In this document: in pieces, positions 26,229-34,981 of the stretch
Layout of the letters: each line of letters starts with the position of its first letter
Numbering within the stretch: the stretch's first letter is position 1
Origin: Shewanella japonica
GTDB taxonomy: Bacteria; Pseudomonadota; Gammaproteobacteria; Enterobacterales; Shewanellaceae
Assembly: GCF_002075795.1 (NCBI RefSeq)
Contig: NZ_CP020472.1
Coordinates: 2,029,001 to 2,093,000, forward strand
Reading direction: 5' to 3'
Length of the DNA: 64,000 bases
Made by a program: the position numbers and the translations under genes
Notes under the pieces: generated by a model
What the model was told of the DNA's origin: nothing
What the model saw: only the letters and a program-made list of their open reading frames with translations
Database searches by the model: none

Positions 26229-27074
26229 TTGAAAAAGTCATTGATTCCATTGTTGCTGGTGATGTTTCTGGCGGGTTGTTCCACCAAATTTAGTTATTTT
26301 TTTCTTGATTGGGCTATTGAGTGGCGAGTTGAAGAATACGTTACCTTCGATGATGAGCAGCAAGAAAAGTTTGATGTATTACTGGATAAATTTCTGGTTT
26401 GGCATCAAAAAGATGAATTAGTTCGATACAGTAGTCAATTAACATCCTTATCAGTCGCCATCGAAAATCAAACCTTAACGCCCGAAATGTGGCAGCAACA
26501 AGTTGTTGACGCTAAAGCGCATTGGTTTCGTATTTTTAATTTTGTGTTACCTGATTTATTACCGATTTTATCCAGCTTTAGTGATGAACAAGCAGATGAG
26601 CTAATTGCTCAGCTCAAGAAAGATAACCAAGAACTTAACCAAAAGTATGCAGGTAAAACTCAACTACAATTAGTTAACGAATCAAATGAAAAGCTTCAAG
26701 ACCGTATGGATGATTGGTTAGGTTCAGTATCTGATGAACAAGCAGCATTAGTTGCTGAATATAATCAACAACGTGTGGCGACCTTGGATATGTGGTTAGA
26801 GTACCGTTTAGATTGGTTAAGGCAATTTCAAGTTGCAATCGAGCAGAGGGATGAAACGGCATTACTTGAACAAAGAATGCGTCTATTAATGACCAATCCT
26901 GATGAATTAAAATCTGCAGCTTATCAACAACATGTGGAACAAAATACCCAATTATTTGGCCAACTTATTATTAAAATCAACCAAAGTTTAAGTCCTAAAC
27001 AGCGTAAACATTTTACTCGTAAGATGTCTGAATTAATTGAAGATTTAAGTGACTTATCTAAAGAAATTAAATAA
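26229..27074 (+). CDS. DUF6279-type lipoprotein
   Basis: Predicted outer- or inner-membrane lipoprotein of 281 residues. A TTG start at 26229 follows AGGGAG; the lipobox is LAGCST (cysteine near 17). The mature part begins YFFLDWAIEWRVEEYVTFD and is nearly all helical, rich in Q, E, D and L, with DEQQEKFDVLLDKFLVWHQ and LSPKQRKHFTRKMSELI, as in this family of unknown function. No transmembrane helices beyond the signal. It stands alone, with weak spacing to both neighbours. I do not know its role. Confidence 0.75.
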   Translation: MKKSLIPLLLVMFLAGCSTKFSYFFLDWAIEWRVEEYVTFDDEQQEKFDVLLDKFLVWHQKDELVRYSSQLTSLSVAIENQTLTPEMWQQQVVDAKAHWFRIFNFVLPDLLPILSSFSDEQADELIAQLKKDNQELNQKYAGKTQLQLVNESNEKLQDRMDDWLGSVSDEQAALVAEYNQQRVATLDMWLEYRLDWLRQFQVAIEQRDETALLEQRMRLLMTNPDELKSAAYQQHVEQNTQLFGQLIIKINQSLSPKQRKHFTRKMSELIEDLSDLSKEIK

Positions 27075-27173
27075 ACCCCACTATGTGAAATGCATTTTTA
27101 GTAGTGGTAATTGAAAGTTTTTTTCTACGTATTAGGTCTAGTGAGACAGAAGATACTATTTAAGGGAATGAAC

Positions 27174-27758
27174 ATGGTAAATTTATACCAACAATTTTTA
27201 GGATTTTTGAAGCATATTGAAGGCTTAGCCCCATTAGCACTTAGAATTTATTTAGCGCCAGTGTTAATGCAAGCTGGTTATAACAAACTATCTCACTTTA
27301 GCGATACAGCAGCTTGGTTCGGTAACCCAGACTGGGGCTTGGGTTTACCTTTTCCTGAAGTGATGACCGCATTGGCTGCAGGGACAGAGTTTTTTGGTGG
27401 ATTTTTATTGTTAATAGGTCTGGCGACGCGATTAGTTGCGATTCCAATGATGTTCACTATGTTTGTGGCGGCGTTTGCTGTACATATTGATAATGGCTGG
27501 CTTGCTATAGCGGATGCGAGTTCATGGTTAGCGAATGATAATGTTGCTGCGTCTGCAGAAAAACTGGCGGCAGCCAAGTCGATTCTTCAGCAGCATGGTA
27601 ATTATGACTGGCTGACGAGCTCAGGTAACTTCGTCATACTTAATAACGGTATTGAATTTGCCATTACGTATTTGTTCATGTTGCTTGCATTACTTATGCT
27701 TGGCGGTGGTCGCTACACCAGTGTTGATCACTTTATTGGCAAACGATTTTTATCTTAA
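27174..27758 (+). CDS. DoxX-family inner-membrane protein
   Basis: About 194 residues with four hydrophobic segments, including APLALRIYLAPVLMQAGYNKL, EVMTALAAGTEFFGGFLLLIGLA, IPMMFTMFVAAFAVHI and a last one near LFMLLALLMLGGG. This is the DoxX/YqjF/SURF4-like layout with a periplasmic or cytoplasmic insert between helices 3 and 4. The ATG at 27174 sits seven bases after AAGGGA; an ATG at 27168 would be too close. A terminator follows. Such proteins act in redox or membrane homeostasis; the specific role is unknown. Confidence 0.82.
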   Translation: MVNLYQQFLGFLKHIEGLAPLALRIYLAPVLMQAGYNKLSHFSDTAAWFGNPDWGLGLPFPEVMTALAAGTEFFGGFLLLIGLATRLVAIPMMFTMFVAAFAVHIDNGWLAIADASSWLANDNVAASAEKLAAAKSILQQHGNYDWLTSSGNFVILNNGIEFAITYLFMLLALLMLGGGRYTSVDHFIGKRFLS

Positions 27759-27788
27759 TCTGCCTTTTCTGAAAAACAATGCAATTAA

Positions 27789-27815
27789 AAAATCCCACGT
27801 TAATGTGGGATTTTT
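27789..27815 (+). terminator. Intrinsic terminator after the DoxX gene
   Basis: AAAATCCCAC (27789-27798) pairs with GTGGGATTTT from 27805 around GTTAAT, followed by T to 27815. Confidence 0.9.
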
Positions 27816-27853
27816 GTTAATATCTTCCTGAATTCAGTAAAAAGGACACTCCA

Positions 27854-28402
27854 TTGGACGCATCAGAATTATTACTTACTCGTCAATCTACACCACGATT
27901 AACCCTACCAGCACCGAGTGAATCTCAGCTTGATTTTATTCTTAACGCAGCGGCTCGGGTTCCCGATCATGCAGCATTGACGCCTTGGGAGTTTATTATT
28001 GCTACCGGTGATGGTTTGGATAAACTGGCCGAAGCGTTTGTAGAAGATGCAATAGCTAAAAACAAAGATGAAGCTTATATAGCGAAAGCAAAAGTGATGC
28101 CGCATCGCGCACCAATGGTCATTACGGTTGCCACCAAACAGCATGAGCATCCTAAAGTTCCGGTATTAGAGCAGCATATAGCAGCAGGTTGCGCCACGAT
28201 GGCTATGCAGCAAGCTGCATTTTCGTTGGGATTGGGTGCAGTGTGGCGAACGGGCAGTTTTGCATTTAGTGACATTGTGAATAAAGCGCTTGGCTTAAAT
28301 GCTGATGATCAAATCGTCGGTTTTTTATATATAGGTACACCAGCAGTTAAAGCACCAGTTAAGCCATTAAAACCAGGCCGTCAATTTACTCGTTATTTAT
28401 AG
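27854..28402 (+). CDS. ydjA: Nitroreductase family protein, YdjA type
   Basis: FMN-dependent NAD(P)H oxidoreductase of 182 residues. A TTG start at 27854 follows AAAGGA. Family features are SELLLTRQSTPRLTLPAP, AARVPDHAALTPWEFII, GCATMAMQQAAFSLGLGAVW and GFLYIGTPA, matching the minimal YdjA subgroup, which lacks the long helix of larger nitroreductases. Dimeric in known members; the physiological substrate is unknown. It stands alone between two hairpins. Confidence 0.92.
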   Translation: MDASELLLTRQSTPRLTLPAPSESQLDFILNAAARVPDHAALTPWEFIIATGDGLDKLAEAFVEDAIAKNKDEAYIAKAKVMPHRAPMVITVATKQHEHPKVPVLEQHIAAGCATMAMQQAAFSLGLGAVWRTGSFAFSDIVNKALGLNADDQIVGFLYIGTPAVKAPVKPLKPGRQFTRYL

Positions 28403-28421
28403 GTGAAAGTAAATTGTGAAT

Positions 28422-28455
28422 AATAAGTGGCGCAACAGATGGTTAGCCACTTATT
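28422..28455. terminator. Hairpin between convergent genes
   Basis: AATAAGTGGC (28422-28431) pairs with GCCACTTATT (28446-28455) over a 14-base loop. It lies between the nitroreductase (plus) and a small membrane protein gene (minus) and probably ends both. The T tracts are weak. Confidence 0.65.
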
Positions 28456-28458
28456 AAG

Positions 28459-28665
28459 TTATTCTCTCGGATCTAACGAGTCTAGCGGCAGTAGGTTTTG
28501 AAACAGGTAATAACCTAGAGGCCCAAAAAATAGGCTTATGGTGCCCCATACATAACGTTTAACGTCGTCAATATGAGCCCCAGTAGTGATTGCGCGATAG
28601 CAAAACATAATGTGCAACATGATCAGTAATATGATCAGTAGCACAACCAAATCCATTTGTTCCAT
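28459..28665 (-). CDS. Small membrane protein, PLDc_N-like
   Basis: Hypothetical protein of 68 residues starting at the ATG at 28665, eight bases after AAGGA; a longer version to 28689 lacks a binding site. Two hydrophobic segments are seen: DLVVLLIILLIMLHIMFCYR at the N-terminus and GTISLFFGPLGYYLFQ. The second resembles the phospholipase D N-terminal-like (PLDc_N) pattern, which occurs in small inner-membrane proteins. The gene is supported by the binding site, the hairpin and the hydrophobic pattern. Function unknown. Confidence 0.65.
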   Translation of the reverse strand: MEQMDLVVLLIILLIMLHIMFCYRAITTGAHIDDVKRYVWGTISLFFGPLGYYLFQNLLPLDSLDPRE

Positions 28666-28875
28666 GTCTACATCCTTGAGCGCTGCCAAAAGACTAACTT
28701 AAGCTTAATCCTATTTTACTATTTAGCAGCTATTTCAATATAAAATCCATCTTATAGATGACATAAACTACTGCAGTCATTATTCATAATTCAAGGATGT
28801 TTGTGCATATATATACAAAAGGTTGATTTATCGTTGATTAAATAATCAATCTATCGAGCTTTTGGAATAATGGAG

Positions 28876-29601
28876 CTAACTATCTGATTTTAATCTTGTC
28901 TGTTTATTGGTGTCATCAAGCCATAACGGATACTTCACCATTACAGCTTTAAACAACTCACTTTCCATATGCGCAGTCAGCCAACGTCTAACATGTTGAT
29001 ATGGACTTTGCTCAAACCAAGGTTTATTGACGTGAGCAAACTGTCTAATAAATGGAAAAATAGCGAAATCGGCAAATGTCGGTGTATCTGCCATTAATTG
29101 ATTTTTATCAGTTAAATGTTCTTCTAGGCACTGAATAAATTCGCAAGCCCGATCGCGATAATATATTTCATCAAACTCTGGATGCCTGTCAGCATATTTA
29201 TATTTATCTAACCAAGGTTTGAACTCAATGTCATTTTTGCTAATCAGTTTCTCAGTACTTTCATCATCTAATGATTCAAGTAGCGAGATATAAGCATTGC
29301 CGCATAAGTATTCAGAGCACTTATCAGGGTAGTTTGATAAAGAAAAACGGGCAATATCAAGACTTTCTTCCAATATATTTTCAGCGCGATTAGTACTTTT
29401 GTCCTCACTTTCCCCAGTTGAAACATCGTGATGTGCATTAATTACCAACACAGGGACTGTTCCTTTAGGCGAAACAGCCAGCATGGCTTCGGGTTTATTA
29501 CGCAGTTCAATTTCTCTTACATCTGGGTTGAGTGCAGATAAATGCAAGCCTAATCTGGCTCTCATTGCATAAGGACAACGTCTGAAACTGTATAAAATCA
29601 T
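28876..29601 (-). CDS. Glutathione S-transferase family protein
   Basis: The 241 residues have a thioredoxin-like N-terminal domain starting MILYSFRRCPYAMRARLGLH, with the CPYA motif and KPEAMLAVSPKGTVPVLVI, and a C-terminal helical domain ending in a WLTAHMESELFKAVM region. An insert of about 25 residues after the substrate-facing proline loop (HHDVSTGESEDKSTNRAE) replaces the usual short turn. The cysteine suggests glutaredoxin-like, omega- or beta-type thiol chemistry. It diverges from trhO across 278 bases. Confidence 0.85.
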   Translation of the reverse strand: MILYSFRRCPYAMRARLGLHLSALNPDVREIELRNKPEAMLAVSPKGTVPVLVINAHHDVSTGESEDKSTNRAENILEESLDIARFSLSNYPDKCSEYLCGNAYISLLESLDDESTEKLISKNDIEFKPWLDKYKYADRHPEFDEIYYRDRACEFIQCLEEHLTDKNQLMADTPTFADFAIFPFIRQFAHVNKPWFEQSPYQHVRRWLTAHMESELFKAVMVKYPLWLDDTNKQTRLKSDS

Positions 29602-29879
29602 GGGGGTAGACTTCTTTATAGGGCATAGTATTGAGTCATTTGGCAGTATTTTAAGTCCTTATGGCGATAATTGTTAGTTAAAATCTGCGATGGCTATTTT
29701 TTATTTGTGATCTAAGTCTTATTTATTTGGCTTTGGTGCTGTGAGCAAGGTACAATTCTGCGCTTTTATTTGATAACGATCACCATCTTGCGGTTGCCAG
29801 ACGGTATTGGAAACAATAATTCGGTTATTTATTCACTAAACATGCACTGGAAATTAAGTTTCAGCTAGCGGAGAAAAAC
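29602..29879. promoter_or_regulatory. Divergent promoter region, GST / trhO
   Basis: TACAAT at 29751-29756, with TTGGCT at 29727-29732 (18-base spacer), is a candidate promoter for trhO. Nothing firm was found for the glutathione S-transferase direction. GCGGAG precedes the trhO ATG. Confidence 0.4.
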
Positions 29880-30857
29880 ATGTCACAAGTTGTCGTATGT
29901 GCCTTATATAAATTTGTAGCCTTACCCCATTATGAAGCGATTCGTGCTCCTTTATTAGATAAAATGGAATCCTCTGAAATCCGTGGTACTTTACTGCTGG
30001 CAAAAGAAGGTATCAACGGGACCGTAGCTGGTTCGCAACAAGCTATAGATGGGCTTCTTGAATGGTTGGCAACACAAGACGGCTTAGCTGATATTGTTTA
30101 CAAGTTATCTTTTGATGACAACATGCCGTTTTATCGCACCAAAGTGAAATTAAAAAAAGAAATTGTCACCATGGGTGTAGAAGGTATTGATCCCCGTGAA
30201 GTGGTTGGCACTTACGTTAAACCAAAAGATTGGAATCAACTTATATCTGATCCTGAAGTGCTATTAGTCGATACCCGAAATGACTATGAAGTACAAATTG
30301 GCACCTTCAAAAATGCTGTTAATCCGGTTACCGAGACGTTTAGAGAGTTTCCTGAGTACGTAAAAGAAAACCTTGATCCAAATAAACACAAAAAAGTCGC
30401 CATGTTTTGTACCGGTGGTATCCGCTGCGAAAAATCGACAGCTTATCTAAAAGAGCAAGGCTTTGATGAAGTTTATCATCTTGAAGGTGGCATCCTAAAA
30501 TATCTAGAAGAAGTAAAGCCTGAACAAAGTTTATGGGAAGGTGAGTGCTTTGTTTTTGATAACCGCGTTGCAGTTAACCATCAGCTAGAAAAAGGGGTTT
30601 ATGACCAATGTAATGCGTGTCGTATGCCAATCACCCAAGAAGAAATGCAAACAGAAGCATATGTTCAAGGGGTAAGTTGCCCACACTGTATAGATAAAAT
30701 TTCAGATGAGCAACGTCAGCGCTTTATTGAACGTGAACGTCAAGTTCAACTAGCAAAACAACGTGGTGAGGCGCATATTGGTAGTGAAGTAAAACAAGTC
30801 ATTGCACAGCGCCGGAAACAAAAAGAAACCCAAAAACAAGCGCAAAACGAAAGCTAG
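29880..30857 (+). CDS. trhO: tRNA uridine-5-hydroxylation protein TrhO (rhodanese family)
   Basis: Oxygen-dependent hydroxylation of U34 in certain tRNAs (5-hydroxyuridine). The 325 residues match the YceA/TrhO layout: an N-terminal domain ([18 protein letters not shown]), a rhodanese domain ([16 protein letters not shown]) with active-site cysteine in [11 protein letters not shown] near residue 180, and a C-terminal part with cysteines in CNACRMP and CPHC. The charged tail is rich in K, Q and R. Single gene with its own terminator. Confidence 0.95.
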   Translation: MSQVVVCALYKFVALPHYEAIRAPLLDKMESSEIRGTLLLAKEGINGTVAGSQQAIDGLLEWLATQDGLADIVYKLSFDDNMPFYRTKVKLKKEIVTMGVEGIDPREVVGTYVKPKDWNQLISDPEVLLVDTRNDYEVQIGTFKNAVNPVTETFREFPEYVKENLDPNKHKKVAMFCTGGIRCEKSTAYLKEQGFDEVYHLEGGILKYLEEVKPEQSLWEGECFVFDNRVAVNHQLEKGVYDQCNACRMPITQEEMQTEAYVQGVSCPHCIDKISDEQRQRFIERERQVQLAKQRGEAHIGSEVKQVIAQRRKQKETQKQAQNES

Positions 30858-30946
30858 TTAAAGCGCTCTTTATATCAGTTTGCTTTTACTAAGCATCAAC
30901 AAGTTACCGCTCTTTAATTAGTCCTAACTAGATTCAAGAACTATTT

Positions 30947-30984
30947 AAGTACACGTTATGAATAATAGCGTGTACTTTTTTTTG
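30947..30984 (+). terminator. Intrinsic terminator after trhO
   Basis: AAGTACACG (30947-30955) pairs with CGTGTACTT (30969-30977), with a partly paired inner loop, then a run of T to 30984. It also lies 27 bases past the end of ppx on the other strand. Confidence 0.88.
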
Positions 30985-31010
30985 GGCATTCATATGAGTT
31001 AAAGTTCAAC

Positions 31011-32525
31011 TTACTTAAAGCTCAAATTAATCCCTATAGTAGCTAACTTCTTTTGTTCCGCATATAAGTCTTGTATTAATAATTCGCTGCGTTGAATTGC
31101 TTCTTTATCCTGCTCTTTGCGCTGCGAAAACTTAATGGTCAAATCAGCTTGTTGCGCTTTAACTTTTATTTGTTGGTTGCTGCTGGATGTTCGGCCTAAA
31201 TTAAACAACACAGCGAGACGCAGAAGAGTTAATAAGCGAGTAAAAGCTTGGCGCTGAATCTCATCAGCTATCGTTATTGCAGGATAGTTTAGTTTTTTTC
31301 GATGATTGCCTACAAGCAAGGATAACATTTGCTGTTGTTGCTGGTTAAAACCCGGTAAGTCACTATTTTCGAGAATGTAACTTCCGTGCTTATGGTGTGA
31401 TTTTGAATTAATCGAAATGCCAATTTCGTGGAGCTGACAAGCGCCTTCCAGTAACCAACGATAATCTGCTAATTGCCATGAATTACTGACTTGCTCAAAT
31501 AAGGTTAAAGCAGTTTTAGTCACCTTAGATGCTTGGTTAACATCAGCATGATATAGCTGAGCCAAACTCGATAATGTGCGTTGCCTAATATCATCTTGTT
31601 GTTCAATCTTGGCAAGCTCATAGAGGACACCTTCTCGAAGGGCACCTTTTGCAGCTTGCAAATGTTCAATTCCCAATTGCCGAAAAAAACTGATTAAGAT
31701 AGCTAAACCTGCAGCAAGAAGAGGGATCCTTCTTTCATCTAGTAGCTCGAATTCTAGCTTGTCGATACTACCGACATTGATGAGGTGTTCCTTTAACGCT
31801 AAAAGGTTTTTACTGGTTATACCTTTGCCATTATCAGTTACTTCACTGATGGCGAGAGTGATGGCTTTTGCTGAGCCTGAACTCCCTAACACGAGTGACC
31901 AATCTTGGTTAAAGTAAACTTGGCTTAAGCCGGAGAATTGCTTATCTGCAGCTTGAATAGCCTGTTTAAACGCTTCTTTTGTAAGGTGTCCATTCACAAA
32001 AAAGCGTTTGTTATAGCTGACGCAGCCACATTTTAAACTGGCTAAGTGTTTAGCGCGTTTTTCATTACCCACAATCACTTCTGTTGAGCCACCACCAATA
32101 TCGATAACTATATTTTTTTGTTCAAGCACTTGGCTGTGGGCTATACCGGTATAAATTAACCGCGCTTCTTCATGACCTGAAACAACATTAATTGGGTAGG
32201 GCAGCACTTTGCGGGCTGCGGTTAAAAAAGATTGGCGATTTTTGGCAACCCGTAAGGTGTGTGTGGCGACAATTTTGACTTGGGCTTTCGCTAAGTTTGA
32301 AAAACGCTGACTAAAGTCTTTAAGACATTGAACGCCATTTTCGATTGCAACTTCTGCTAACACATTGTGATTATCAAGGTATTTGGCTAGTTGCACTTGG
32401 CGTTTTTCTTTATGTAACACTTGCAAAAGCCCGTCTTGTTCACGTGCAATAACTAAATGAAAACTATTTGACCCCATGTCGATAGCGACAAAATGTTGTG
32501 AGTCTTGTGCAATAACATCAGCCAA
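31011..32525 (-). CDS. ppx: Exopolyphosphatase / GppA family
   Basis: Hydrolyses terminal phosphate from polyphosphate, and possibly pppGpp. The 504 residues begin near FVAIDMGSNSFHLVIAREQ (phosphate 1 motif). They contain VIDIGGGSTEVIVGNEKRAK and LVLGSSGSAKAI, then a C-terminal HD-like domain (LHEIGISINSKSHHKHGSYI). A TTG start at 32525 is preceded by AGAGG, one base after the ppk stop, so ppk-ppx are coupled. The pair in one operon, enzyme for synthesis first, is the E. coli arrangement. Confidence 0.95.
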   Translation of the reverse strand: MADVIAQDSQHFVAIDMGSNSFHLVIAREQDGLLQVLHKEKRQVQLAKYLDNHNVLAEVAIENGVQCLKDFSQRFSNLAKAQVKIVATHTLRVAKNRQSFLTAARKVLPYPINVVSGHEEARLIYTGIAHSQVLEQKNIVIDIGGGSTEVIVGNEKRAKHLASLKCGCVSYNKRFFVNGHLTKEAFKQAIQAADKQFSGLSQVYFNQDWSLVLGSSGSAKAITLAISEVTDNGKGITSKNLLALKEHLINVGSIDKLEFELLDERRIPLLAAGLAILISFFRQLGIEHLQAAKGALREGVLYELAKIEQQDDIRQRTLSSLAQLYHADVNQASKVTKTALTLFEQVSNSWQLADYRWLLEGACQLHEIGISINSKSHHKHGSYILENSDLPGFNQQQQQMLSLLVGNHRKKLNYPAITIADEIQRQAFTRLLTLLRLAVLFNLGRTSSSNQQIKVKAQQADLTIKFSQRKEQDKEAIQRSELLIQDLYAEQKKLATIGINLSFK

Positions 32526-32526
32526 T

Positions 32527-34668
32527 TTAAGCCTCTTGTGGTAATTCTGCTTGGTTCTTATTGTTATGTTTGACTGCTAATGCAGTTTTTACTTTCTTTT
32601 CGTAGCTATTAAGGTATTGATGAATAGCAACTTGACTACGAAGTTTGCGTTTGTTTCCTCTAGGGTTATAGCGATTATCATGCTGCTGATTAATCACCCT
32701 AGACTTAGTATTATCTTTAAATTGCAATGAAAGTATAGCAATAACCATTTGTTTTAACTGCTTATCATATACTGGGGTTGAGACTTCAATTCGTTCGTCA
32801 ATATTACGCGTCATCCAGTCAGAGGATCCAATAAACAGTTTTTGTTCGCCGCCAGCATGGAACAACATCACCCGTGAATGCTCTAAATAACGATCGATAA
32901 TACTATAAACCTTAATGTTGTCGCTTTGCCCAGGTATTTGCGGGATCAAGCTGCACATGCCACGGATAAGCATAGTGATTTTGACACCGGCATTCGAGGC
33001 TTCATATAGCTTATTAATCATGATGTCATCCACCAAATTATTCAGTTTTAGCTGAATACTGGCAGGCTTGTTTTGTTTAGCTTGTACAATTTCATCATCG
33101 ATTAAGCTTAAAAAGCGTGTTCGCGAGTTATAAGGCGAGACGATGAGATGATTGAATTCGTCTTTACGGTAAGGCCTTTCAATTAAATCAAAAACTTGTT
33201 TGACTTCACCTGCAATATCTTGATTGGCGGTAAACAACGAAAAGTCAGTATAAAAACGGGCTGTTCCTTCATTAAAGTTACCTGAACCTATATGGCAATA
33301 ATACCGGGTTTGACCATGTTCTTTACGGCCAATGAGGCATAATTTTGAATGGACTTTTAAACTCGGAATACCATGATGCACAGTCACTCCAGCTTCAGCT
33401 AAGCGCCGAGTCCAGTTAATGTTTGATTCCTCATCAAAACGGGCTCTAAGCTCAATGATTGCGGTCACTTGTTTACCATTTTTAACGGCATCAATCAGTG
33501 ACTGCATAATGTGGCTTTTCTTCGCCACTCGATAAAGGTTAATTTTAATGAATTTAACTGCTGGATCATAAGCGGCTTGTCTGACTAATTCAGTAAAATG
33601 AGAAAACTTATGATACGGGTAATTAAGCATAATATCTTTATGCCTAATTGCATCAAAACTGTTGTCAAACGCTAAAAACTGACTGCTATCAATGGGGTGA
33701 AGCTTCTCGTTTACCAGTTTTTTTCGACTTGGATTGGGGAAGTCCATAAAGTCTTTGAAGCTATGATATCGGCCGCCCGGCACAAGACACTCTGTAGAGC
33801 TGATATGCAAGTGTGACTTTAGCATTTCTAGCATATCTACAGGCATATTGCGGTCATATACTAGCCTCACGGGTTGAGCATTTAAACGTTTTTTAATCCC
33901 TTTTGTCATTCGTTCAAGTGTTGTTTGTTCAAGCTCATTACTGATGTTGTAATCCGCATCTCGGGTCATTTTCATTGAGAAAACTTGAATGGTATCGAAC
34001 TCAAAAAAAGGTCTAAATAAATCATCAATACAGTGACGTATAATATTATCTAGCAATATTAAGTGTTTAATTTTTGATGTTTTTTCAGTTGGTAGTTCTA
34101 AAAATCGAGGTACATTCTTATTGGGCACTTCTACCAAAGCGTACTCTTTATTATCGCCCGATTGCAGGCTAGCGACTAAGTAAGTAGTCCCATCAACTAA
34201 GTGCTGCACTAAATCACTTTCATCGGTGACGATATGGGGTGCTATATGACGCTTTAATTGATTTTTAAAGTACTTCTTAAGCCAGGCACTGTGAAACTCA
34301 CTCAGTTGAGTCTCGTTAATTAAAAAGATATTACAGCGGGCTAACTCTTTCATTAATACAGGATAAATTCGATCAAACTTCTCTTGTAAGTCGAAAACTT
34401 TTTCCTGAATTTTGTTCATTAATTGCTGGTACTTAAGTTGTTTAGAACTGATACCAGAAACGAGTATCGCTCGTCTCACTGCAGCGACTCTGACCTGAAA
34501 AAACTCATCCATGTTACTTGAAAAAATCCCTAAGAACCTCACTCGCTCAATGAGTGGTACAGAAGTATCATAAGCTTCCTGTAATACACGTTCATTAAAT
34601 GACAACCAAGACAGTTCTTTATCAACGAATTTTAGATGACGGGATTCAGTCACATTTTGCTCCTGCAA
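32527..34668 (-). CDS. ppk1: Polyphosphate kinase 1
   Basis: Reversible polymerisation of ATP gamma-phosphate to polyphosphate at the membrane. The 713 residues follow the PPK1 layout: N domain (KELSWLSFNERVLQEAYD), head domain, and C1/C2 domains with KINLYRVAKKSHIMQSLIDA, HHGIPSLKVHSKLCLIGRKE (first catalytic histidine region) and YLEHSRVMLFHAGGEQKLFIGS (second). The C-terminal tail is basic. It is translated just ahead of ppx. A Pho-box-like site is found in the upstream region. Confidence 0.96.
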   Translation of the reverse strand: MQEQNVTESRHLKFVDKELSWLSFNERVLQEAYDTSVPLIERVRFLGIFSSNMDEFFQVRVAAVRRAILVSGISSKQLKYQQLMNKIQEKVFDLQEKFDRIYPVLMKELARCNIFLINETQLSEFHSAWLKKYFKNQLKRHIAPHIVTDESDLVQHLVDGTTYLVASLQSGDNKEYALVEVPNKNVPRFLELPTEKTSKIKHLILLDNIIRHCIDDLFRPFFEFDTIQVFSMKMTRDADYNISNELEQTTLERMTKGIKKRLNAQPVRLVYDRNMPVDMLEMLKSHLHISSTECLVPGGRYHSFKDFMDFPNPSRKKLVNEKLHPIDSSQFLAFDNSFDAIRHKDIMLNYPYHKFSHFTELVRQAAYDPAVKFIKINLYRVAKKSHIMQSLIDAVKNGKQVTAIIELRARFDEESNINWTRRLAEAGVTVHHGIPSLKVHSKLCLIGRKEHGQTRYYCHIGSGNFNEGTARFYTDFSLFTANQDIAGEVKQVFDLIERPYRKDEFNHLIVSPYNSRTRFLSLIDDEIVQAKQNKPASIQLKLNNLVDDIMINKLYEASNAGVKITMLIRGMCSLIPQIPGQSDNIKVYSIIDRYLEHSRVMLFHAGGEQKLFIGSSDWMTRNIDERIEVSTPVYDKQLKQMVIAILSLQFKDNTKSRVINQQHDNRYNPRGNKRKLRSQVAIHQYLNSYEKKVKTALAVKHNNKNQAELPQEA

Positions 34669-34981
34669 AGCATTGCGGTAATACTTTCATAAAAGCCATA
34701 ATCGAATGGTGCGAAAATAATACGGTAGGGTGGAATAGCTAATTCACTGTTTAATATGAATAAAGTTCAAAAGGTATTTTAATGCAGTAATATGACAATT
34801 TTGTGATGTTATTGAGGCGAACACTGTTTTCAGTAAATTCAATAGTGCAACAAATTGATTAAGCAAATTAAACCAATTGATGAAATTGTCAGCTAAATAA
34901 CAGTGAACACTAAACTTTATAAGATCCGAAATAAAGCTTGTGTTATTTTTAGCATTGATTTGAAATTTTGAGTGGTAAGAA
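34669..34981. promoter_or_regulatory. Divergent region ppk1 / yegD-like with Pho-box-like site
   Basis: On the minus strand TTGTCATATTACTGCATT at 34798-34781 matches the PhoB consensus CTGTCATAWAWCTGTCAY in its first half (TGTCATA) and CTG of the second. It is about 115 bases upstream of ppk1. The rest of the 313 bases is AT-rich; no clear terminators or other sites are found. Confidence 0.45.

Noticed and set aside
28690..28875. Short gap between two minus-strand genes as a possible small gene or regulatory RNA
   Set aside because: No open frame, hairpin or promoter pattern I could support.
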